From positions 62,001 to 126,000 of the forward strand of contig JAPEVF010000060.1 in assembly GCA_029747585.1 (NCBI GenBank): a stretch of DNA of 64,000 nucleotides, in the 5' to 3' direction. Both the position numbers and the translations under genes were made by a program. Of this stretch, positions 55,675 to 64,000 are shown piece after piece. The notes beneath the pieces were generated by a model that worked only from the letters and a program-made list of their open reading frames with translations, did no database searches and was not told the DNA's origin. The stretch comes from Pleurotus djamor. Its lineage: Eukaryota > Basidiomycota > Agaricomycetes > Agaricales > Pleurotaceae. Numbering within the stretch: the first letter of the stretch is position 1; each line of letters opens with the position of its first letter.

Positions 55675-58643
55675 TCAATTCTCCCAGAATTCCATGCCGA
55701 TGAGGTGCTCGTAGTGCTTTAGCGCACGAGCAACCTGGGCTAAGTTTAAGAACCTCCCAGCTACCAGAATCTATTTCATGCTAGTCAGACTCCAACTCGA
55801 GAATAGAGCAGCTAACTTGCTAACTCACAAGCAGGTAATATCGTAACGCATCCCACCCTGCTGCACGATGGATGATTCTCCAGTACTCGTCAATGAAAGC
55901 GACGGTGCCGGCGAAATAATCTTCGACGAAAATCGGCCTACAGCGACGTCACAGCGACGTCAACACAGTATTTTCTACGACTGAGAAGAACGGGAACGAA
56001 CCTACTGAGCATCATCCACCTTGCCCAGAGGGCATGCATAACCTTTGATTCATCACTTATATCCGGAATTTCATATATATCCTCTTCCCTATCCACTACC
56101 AACCAGGAGAGCACACCAAATCGATCCATCGGTAGAGTGGCGAGCAAATCATACAACTTCGGCCCATTTGGACGACAAGAGTATTGGATGTCTGGCCCAC
56201 CATACTCCGAGTCGTAAGGCAAGTATGGGTACTGAGATGCGGGGCCTAAGGGGCGTTCTTTCGGCGGGGGTGTAGGGCATCGGTCCGGAAGGTTAGGAGG
56301 ACGAGGGGCTTTAGGAGGTTTAGGAGGTAGCGATATAGGAGCATCTTGCGCAGAGAGATCAGGCGGAGGTGCAGTTGGTGTGAAGGGAGGTGGTGTGAGT
56401 GATTCTCGCTTATCGAGATCCAAGGAAACGTCCATTCGACCAAAATCAGATGTTAACTGTGTGTCCATCTCTTCAGTAGAAGGGGTCGGGCTTTGTTCCT
56501 TGATGGGCGGAGAGGCGGGCTGTGGAAGGAATGCGATTGGAGGGAGAGAAGGCTGTCGTATTGAGACTACGTCGTTGTCTTCAATTTCGGGAAGAGGAGG
56601 TGGGATGGGACTTTCAGGCTGAACGGTGGTGAGTCGTTCAGGTCGCTCCGGGGCCACATCATGTTCTGGTGTTGGTGGAGTGCGAGAAGGAACTGGAGAT
56701 TGCTCAGATAGTGTAATCGGTTGAGTGGTTAGGTGACCTTCAGGTGGTGTTACAGAAGCTGAAGCAAATGGCAGCTCATCATCTTCAACATACTCTAAAC
56801 CATCATCACCATCGTCAACGTGACTGCTCGGTAATGTTCAGTCGAGAGATTTCGAGGGGTTCACGTGAAGAAAGCTACCTTGTGCTAGCCCTTGTAATCA
56901 AGGTGATGACAATACGCCACGACTAGAAGACACTGAGTATTTTGGGAAGACAAAGTGCCCTGGAGAATATTCTTACCGTTGGAGAAGTGAGAGTCCATTG
57001 ACTCATGACCTCAGGGTGGTCCCAGTTAAGGTGAGCAGCGAGAATACTTCTGGCTGGGAAGACTCCATGAAGGTTGCACAGAGGGCAGAATAGCTGCTGA
57101 GCCCTCGCAGTGTGGTGAACGGTTTGATTATCGAGGCGGTATTCTACCTCTAAAGCCACCTTCTGCTCGGGTCCGCAAGTTACCGATTTACGTTTGCACT
57201 CCAGGGAAAAACCTTTCCTCAAATTGCGCAGAAGAAACGGTAGGCGACGAGACTCCAGTAAGCGCTGATTATATTGGGTCACCTTGCGAAAGCCATGGAC
57301 AAGGTCAGATGGAGGTGTAGGATATACAGGGATTGGATGGGATTCCCGAATTCCCATCGTACGATTTGATTCATGTGGACGAGGCTGTGGGGTAGGTTTG
57401 CTTAAGGAAGAGTTCGACGATGTCCCGTCTTCGTCTGAGTCGGGATCCGAGCCAACAATCGCAGTCTTTCGAGCTGCCTTCGTGGCAAACCGATTTCTTG
57501 GGGGATATCCACTGGGTCTGGGGGATGTCATCAAAAGTTTCAGCACATGCAAAGAGTGCCGTTCAGAAACAAACCTTGGCGGACGACCTTTTGGTGATAC
57601 GGTGGGTATCACAGGGGATTTGATAGCTACCACTGTTGCTCGATTTATTGGGGCTGCGTTCCCCTTTGGAGGAGACGTTATAGAAGACTGGACAATCCCA
57701 CCAGATGCCGACAGAGGTCGCTTACGAGACCCCAATGCATCATGATTTGATCCAGAAGTCATATCAGCCAAAGTTGATTTGCGGGGTAAATACAAGGATG
57801 GAGGACCTTTCATGGAGACCGGCAGTGGAGTAGCTGGCATTTTGGAGGCTATCATTTTCCGCCGAGGTAAAGGTATTGCGTTACTTAGTTTCGTGGGTGA
57901 CATGACGGATAGGACGGGTCTGCGAAACGGCGAGGACGGTCTTTTACGAGAATCTGACGGGTCATGTTCCGATGTGCTGGCACCCAAGTTTGGAGGGGAA
58001 GTCGATGTGCGGCGAGGTTGTGGGATCCTGTACGTGGTCTTGCGAGATACTTGGCGTTGCGGACGAGGTGGGCTTAACGCGTTGTCTGGAGTCATGTGTG
58101 AGGTACTGAGCGTCACGCCTGTCATTGATGCCCGTCTGGGAGTTTGTACGCTGAGTCGACCTGCAGTTGCAACATCGGACCTGCGACGTGCAGATCGGTT
58201 CAGCAACTCTTGGNTTTTTTTCGTTCAAGGCTGGTCCTGCGTAAGTTCTGGGGGGTACCCCACGAGATGTTGAAGCGGATTTCCATTCTAGAAAGGGTTG
58301 ATACAGAGACATATCAGAGTTTTGCAATTTCAAGAGCTATAATCGAGTCAGACTCACTTGCTTTCCAGGGCTTTTGCTGGTGCTGGTCGGGTGGTCGGGA
58401 GACCTCAGAGGTAGGCTGAGTAGGCTGCATCCGTCGCGTGGGACTCTGATGTTTTGTGCTTAAGAAGTATAAGGAGCTTATTTGCGCAATGTCATTGTTC
58501 AGGGAGTCTATCCCAGTAGACTGAGATTTCGCGTTAGCGGCGGTGGCAGCGCTGGCGGAAGCCAACTTTGTGGCGACAGTGTCCCTTTTCTTCCTCTTTT
58601 TGGCAAAAGTCACATTGAGCCCCGTCTTCATGGGCAGGGACAT
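55675..58643 (-). CDS. SUZ12-like polycomb protein (VEFS-box)
   Basis: A candidate SUZ12 subunit of PRC2, the complex that methylates H3K27. Order: a basic N-terminus (MSLPMKTGLNVTFAKKRKKR), long Ser/Pro/Arg-rich low-complexity stretches, a C2H2-type finger (FCPLCNLHGVFPARSILAAHL..DHPEV), a Pro-rich linker, and a C-terminal VEFS-like region (HALWARWMMLSRFVPV; VEDYFAGTVAFIDEYWRII; AAGWDALRYYLL; ARALKHYEHLIGMEFWEN). The frame breaks at N 58214 in an A/T run and continues in the next frame (RKKQELLNRSARRRSD), so that N is a probable homopolymer error. Several introns. The VEFS resemblance is by eye; a generic zinc-finger protein is the alternative. Confidence 0.6.
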
Positions 58644-58940
58644 TTTGGTACAACTTGGACAGTCTCAAGAGTTATTTATGACGAGAGAGAATAGGTCGAA
58701 GTACAGAGAAAGGACTGATCTTCTGATAGCCTATCTTATGTGAATCCTCCTAGCAGATTTACGTACGCGTCAAACATACCTATCGTGGCGATATCACACT
58801 TTCCTAGCTTGAAAACTGAGCGCGAGAGAAGTATTAATATATAAAACGACATAACTTATCCAAAAGCTAGATACAAGAGCGTCCGAGGCTGGTCATTATT
58901 ATTACGATACATCGAAAGCGGAAGAGAGTGGCTCGTCGTG
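58644..58940. other. Intergenic region
   Basis: About 0.3 kb between the SUZ12-like start and the SREBP stop. No element was recognised. Confidence 0.4.
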
Positions 58941-61900
58941 TCATGACCGAGTACACCTCCCATGGCCTTCCATCTCCAAGTCCACCAACATATCAACTAC
59001 ACGATCGCGAGCGTCTTCCAACGCCCACGATATACCATTGAAGTCTTTGACACCGCCTTCAGAATCCGCCGCCATCTCGTCAGCACAGTCAACCAATCCT
59101 TCGGCCTTCGGCGTGTCGGGTGATGTGCAATCAAAGACGGAGCTCCCTAAAGCGCGTCGAAGTGCGTACACCACGCGAACATCCTTCTGCGTAGGGCTGG
59201 GCGGTGGGCTCAACAGAATCGAGACACCACAGGCTGGTGCACCTACACCCTCACCCTGAACAGCACCAGTTCGTGAACGAGCTAGGATGGACGAAGGGAA
59301 TATCTTCTTGTAGAGGAGAACGGCATTGAGTAACGCGTGTATCTCTCCATCAATGCCAGAGTCGTTGGGAGGCGGCGATATGCTTGGAGTCAACAGCTGT
59401 TCGGAGCCGTCACAATGGAGCGAGAGACGTTCGAGGATATCACCGAGCTCCGCGAGACTTCCACCCAGACTGCGAGCAGCATCAATGGTCTTCCGCTTCT
59501 CGACGGCTGCCACTTCTTCATCCCACAGGTCTACGCGCTCGGTGGAGGCGACAGAAAGACCCTGCGAACGACTCGAAATAGGCATGGAAGGTGGCACAAC
59601 CGAAGAGATGAAATGCATCGCCAAATGCTTCTTTGTCCGTTCCTTGACCAGCGTACCAGCCAAAGCACCCAACGGCGTCAACATATACCTCTCCCTCTTC
59701 CCCTCAACCTTCATCGCCCTCAACTTCTTCACAGCTTCGCCAACCTCCAAATTGCCCAAAATCAACTTCTCGTATTCACGAACGGGGCGGTTAACATCGT
59801 TGACGAGCCCGCTGATGATTTCTCGGCGCTTTTCAGGGAGACCAGCACATAGACCTGCTTTCTCTCTTGCACCTTCCCACAAGGCCATGGCGTTCTTGAC
59901 TCCGAATATAGGAATGTCATGGACGAGGAGAGCTAACGTGATGTGGTCGGATGGTGAGGCATGATACCATGAGATGTGGGTGCGCATGTGGATGTAGGTG
60001 CGAATACGGGAGTACAATGAAGTCTGTGTCGGGCCTACAATGGAATCTATCAGCATCAATCAAGAGGGAAGACGAAAAGCAAAACTAACCTCCAAGTACA
60101 GCGAGTTCACCTAACCTCATCCAAGCTCTTTGCTCAAGCCCGCGCCGCTCGAATCCTCGGCCTTCCTTCTTGACAGACCACAGTCCCTTCCAGAATCCTA
60201 GCGAAGAATCCGAGGAGTGTCCAGCACCGCTAAAAGCTGACCTCAAACCCGCAGCCTCCGAAGCAGTGCCACGCCTAGCAGGAGCAAGAGCTTCCGCAAG
60301 CGTCAAGACGACTCGAGGCTCCGGTTCAGCGGAGGATGTCAGACCTATCGACTTGAGTAACGGACTGAACTTCTTCGAGAGCGTCCTTGGGTTGAGTGGT
60401 GTCCAAGGTAAGACGATAGAAGCAAAGACAAGGGCCGAAACAATAAGGTGGAAAGCTTGTATAACATCATGCCAGCCCCAACCAGCTTGCGAAGAGAATA
60501 CTGCGGACGAAGAGGAATTAGGCAAGGGGCTGAGGACATGGCCATCATTAGGAGAAGCGGACGTGGAGGTGAGTGGGGAGTTGTAGAATGAGAAGAGTGC
60601 AAATGTGGCAAGGAGGTATTGTTGGGCAGGTCTTTTACGCTGCTCGGTGTCCGCAGGCGCTTGCATAATGACATCTTCTACCTTCGAAACGACAGCGCTG
60701 GGAGGGGGAGAAGGTTGTGACACCGATGAGGGAGAGGGTAAAAATGTCGACGAGGTTGGTGGAAGAGCATTCTTGCGAGGGCGTCCACGCTTTCGCTTTT
60801 CCGGAACNTACAGCGCCAGGAGGGAGGATCGTCGAGCTCGACGCCGCCGCCACGGATGTTTGAGACTTTGCAGGAGCCTTAGCCTTTCCTCCAGCCTTGC
60901 TTGTTGAAGTGGTCTTGACCTTCTTCTTCTTTCTTGGTCCCTCATCGTCACTTCCATCATCATCACCATCATCGTCCTCGTCATCCTCGCCATCGCTTCC
61001 GTCTCCCCTATTGGCAGCACTCTTGGACAGGCGAACGACCAGTTCACTTTCGAGCAATTCATCCGTCTCGGGGCCACCAAACTTGGCGGTCCACTCGCGC
61101 TCCCATTCTCGAAGCAATGCAGGTCCTCCCACCAGGCTGGATATGAGGGATTTAAGACCAGCCTGTTCTTTCTTGATACGCTTCTCGCGCTTCTTCAGGA
61201 CGCTACACGAAGAATAAAAACGGGATGGGCAGAAGAGGGACCTATTCTACTTACCGAATGTACTCGACAGCCTTCCCTAGGACGTTGGCCTTACTGCATT
61301 TCCTAGCCGCACGAACGCCATCAACGAAACCACGGTCGTCTATGACGTCTTCCTCGGATGCATCATCCCCTTCTAGCTTCGCTTGTTTACCAGCTTTGCG
61401 ATCGACTACACGAAGCGCTGGGACAGCAGAGCACAGGCTTTGGATTCGAGCGTTGAGATTGGTACGGTAACGTCTTTCTATCGTAGTATGGCTCGTCTTA
61501 GGTCGACCATTGGTGCCGATCGTTACGGTGGTCTCGGCAGGTTCGGGAGCTGGTGCCCCGTCACTCGCGGGGCTGGAGGGTGGGGGAGTTGGTGTAGCAG
61601 ATATCGAAGGACCTCCTTGCTTCGACAAGCGTGGTATTGGTACTTTGGCTTTGGGTTTCGGAGGAGGCACTAAAATTGGGCATGTTCGTACCATATCCCC
61701 CTGATATAATGTACTGAGAAAACGTACCAGTCAGCGACACACCATATCCTCCCACTTGCGATCCTATAGGTACAGCATGCATTACTCCAGCCGACTTCAT
61801 GACAAGCTGAACAAGCTCATCCGCAACAGCTAGGTCGGATGGCGCGCTCGAAGGCGCAGGCGACGGCGCAGGTGGCGTAGCTGCATGCTCAAGAACAGGA

Positions 61901-62427
61901 GACAGTGAAGCCCCCGAAGACGATGATGACGAGGTCACGCTCAATCTTCTCTGCGGTGTTTCCATGGCAGTGCCCTGTGTCGGCGGTTGGAAGGTAAACG
62001 AAGATATAACGTCGGTGGGCAGTGGAAATGGTATGTGGGGTTCATTATACATGAACGAGAAGTTGTCTTCTGATGGAATACCGTTCATTGTCGGAAACGA
62101 TAGATCCATATCGAGCGCGGTAGGATCAATGGCCATATTGGAGCTAAAATCCATCATCTCTGTGAATGGAGACTTTCCAATGTGCTCGGCTGGATTCCAT
62201 AGGGTTGATAATTCTGACCAGTCGGGTTGAGGAGTAGATAAATCGGAGTGTGTTGCGTTCCTCAGCAGGAAATTCAGAGGATCCGAGTAGTCGAAGCCGA
62301 CGCTGGTGTCGCTTGCCAAGAGGGATGGTGAATTTAGGTGCGAGGACGATGATGACGACGACGACGAGGTCTCAGATTCACCGTTCGAGGACGTTGACGG
62401 CGATGGTGAAGGGGCCGTATCTGCCAT
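58941..62427 (-). CDS. SRE1: Sterol regulatory element-binding protein (Sre1-like)
   Basis: A membrane-bound bHLH transcription factor that in fungi controls sterol and low-oxygen genes. Order: Ser/Pro-rich N-terminus (MADTAPSPSPSTSSNG..), bHLH with the SREBP-type tyrosine (HTTIERRYRTNLNARIQSL), an unusually long acidic loop (KLEGDDASEEDVIDDRG) before SKANVLGKAVEYI, an acidic region, an AT-hook-like KRKRGRPRKN, two hydrophobic spans (QQYLLATFALFSFY and FHLIVSALVFASIVLPW) and a C-terminal luminal-type domain (SPSDHITLALLVHDIPIFG). The frame breaks at N 60808, directly before the AT-hook, a likely base-call gap. Several short introns. The tyrosine in ERRYR is the family hallmark. Confidence 0.88.
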
Positions 62428-62965
62428 GCTGCGCGGGGGCGACAACGAGGAGCAAAGCAGTGGCTTTATGTAGATGGTGGTTGCAGACAAAGTGAATCGT
62501 TCGATTCTGACCTGCGAGGTCGGCCCATTTTCCATTGATCGTGAGAAGTAGCCGATCACACCCACGTGGATTAGGCGCCTAATAAGCGCCATATACACCG
62601 CTTCGACCCCCTGGCCTTATTTTCCTACGCGGCAATTGCAAGGCAATTGCCTAATTTTGTATCTTTTCGGCCGCTTCGTCGTTCAGGCTTGCTCACCTGC
62701 TCGTTTTGAAGGAACGGTACATCACTGCAGAGTTCGTGAAACTGACTGGTTTCAACTTCTTTTCGGTGTGGTATTACTCCAGTGTGGATATGCATAGGTA
62801 GCGTTCGATCATGGCTTCCGGGTCACTCAAGGTATGAGAAGGATAAGAAAATAGATAATACTTAGCGATACAACATTGCAAGGACATGAAGCAGTAAAGT
62901 AGAAGACACAGCAAGAAAAAAANCAGAGCAGAGACAAGAAATGAACGCAAAAATCAAGAATCGTA
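62428..62965. promoter_or_regulatory. SREBP promoter and PDS5 3' flank
   Basis: About 0.54 kb. The part next to SREBP contains acccacgtgg at 62560-62569, a CACGTG E-box. bHLH proteins including SREBPs can bind E-boxes, so autoregulation is possible; that is inference. Confidence 0.45.
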
Positions 62966-64000
62966 TCATGATTTTTCTGGTCCATGCTTAGATCGCCTTC
63001 GGGCACGAGCCTGTAGTGATACGACTTAGTCATGTCGCAAGATCTTCAACTATGAATGGCAAACATACCTTTGCTCGACTTCTGGCACCACGACCCAGAT
63101 CCTCTTCATTCCCCTTCGATTCATCTTCGTCCTCACTTTCGCCTAGAGATGACAAAGGCGATTCCTCTCTCTTTGAGCTCAGAGGATTTCCGAAATCATC
63201 TTCATCCTCTGTCACCGGAGAAGAGTCATCTTCATCATCTTCATCTTCGTCATCGTCCGCCTGTTTGCGTTTCTTAGATCGTCTGCATCCCATGGTAAGA
63301 AGCGGTAACATCAAGAGTAACGAAGAGTTCATACTTGGTCGCATGCCCGTTTGATTTGCTAGCGGAGGCCTTGCGCTTGACGGTGGATTTCTCTTTCTTT
63401 TCTCTATCTTTTCCGCTCTGCGAATGCTTCAACAACGGTGAACAAACTGAGGAAACGGAGCGATACTTACCTGCTTGGGTTTCCCAAGGTCGTTGAGCCA
63501 ATCAATAGCTCCTTCGGGGAGATACACAGTCTTGAGGACCTACAAATACGCTCTGGATGAGTCTACAATGGAAATACTAGGAACTCTAATCTCCCTCACC
63601 GTGTTGGCTGCCTCAGCAGATGGAAGGGGCTTAAGGATATCGCCCGGTAATTTGAGTTTGCCAGGGTAACTAGTGATACCCCAGGAGCGTTGGCGTGCAT
63701 GATGTTTAATCAACTCTTGCGCAAGTTCGGAGAGGGCATACAAATTCTTCATACAAAAAATCAGCCAACATACGTGCCACGTCGCAGGGGGGATTTACCT
63801 CGCTATGGGTATGAGATTCCGGGTCTCTGACAGTCTTGCCCTTAGCGGCAAGAGTATTGATTAGGGAGATATTGTCAGCATTGGCAACGAGGTCGAGGTA
63901 TGATTGGATATATCTAAAACAGGGAGCAATTAGCCTCTCCACAAGTGTAAGCATACGAAGAGCACTCACTTGGCCATGTCAAGCAAGTCGTTTGCAGAGG
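62966..64000 (-). CDS. PDS5: Cohesin-associated protein Pds5, 3' part only
   Basis: Only the C-terminal part of the gene lies in the window; it runs off the right edge. Pds5 is a HEAT-repeat regulator of sister-chromatid cohesion. Visible pieces are YLDLVANADNISLINTLAA.KGKTVRD, ALSELAQELIKHHARQRSWG followed by SYPGKLKLPGDILKPLPSAE, and VLKTVYLPEGAIDWLNDLGKPKQ. These are the usual end of the Pds5 helical core. A disordered tail follows with basic (KKEKSTVKRKASASKS) and acidic (ADDDEDEDDEDDSS) stretches. The last exon reads ARARRRSKHGPEKS. Several introns. The N at 62923 lies in the 3' flank. Confidence 0.82.

Noticed and set aside
1..64000. CRISPR arrays, bacterial operons or ribosomal RNA.
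   Set aside because: The window is eukaryotic, and no regular spaced repeats or rRNA-like sequence were seen.

Overview
The window is nuclear DNA of a filamentous basidiomycete, most likely an Agaricomycete. Genes are dense and split by many introns of about 50-70 bases with GT(R)AGT donors. The single-copy genes are fungal orthologues: serine hydroxymethyltransferase, Hir1/HIRA, RPS26, eIF3e, dynein roadblock light chain, recyclin-1, SUZ12-like, SREBP and Pds5. Large lineage-specific F-box families surround them. I cannot name the species. Scattered single Ns, often in homopolymers and often exactly where a reading frame shifts, point to a draft assembly with unresolved homopolymer lengths.

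Layout. 1-5.5 kb: a DUF6589 gene (cut by the left edge) divergent from a RecQ-type helicase, sharing a 131-base promoter, a candidate mobile or selfish module. 5.6 kb: an imperfect inverted repeat. 6.3-13.5 kb: a truncated F-box gene, SHMT, and two full-length intronless F-box genes. 13.6-24 kb: a DUF4336 gene, a helical-repeat/TPR-like protein, two more intronless F-box genes and copy A of an unrecognised family. 24-31.6 kb: HIR1 divergent from RPS26, then an MFS permease. 32-35.8 kb: orphan family copy B and a secreted CBM19-like protein. 36-40.3 kb: eIF3e (rich in Ns), roadblock, and an F-box protein with a probable beta-propeller. 40.7-48.5 kb: a second DUF4336, another intronless F-box gene, a small conserved protein, and orphan copies C and D. 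49-64 kb: NUDIX hydrolase, recyclin-1, a Crinkler-like header/kinase fusion, SUZ12-like protein, SREBP, and the 3' part of PDS5 running off the right edge.

Two kinds of DNA alternate. Conserved housekeeping blocks (HIR1-RPS26; eIF3e-roadblock; recyclin to Pds5) carry chromatin, translation, trafficking and sterol-regulation genes. Accessory blocks carry F-box, DUF4336 and orphan-family genes that recur together, which looks like segmental duplication. The most unusual items are the DUF6589/RecQ pair, the four-copy orphan family (shared TPPIGT..WKR, YVSSA.PDDP, MF..GGN and TQGG-type motifs), and the kinase fused to a duplicated header domain.
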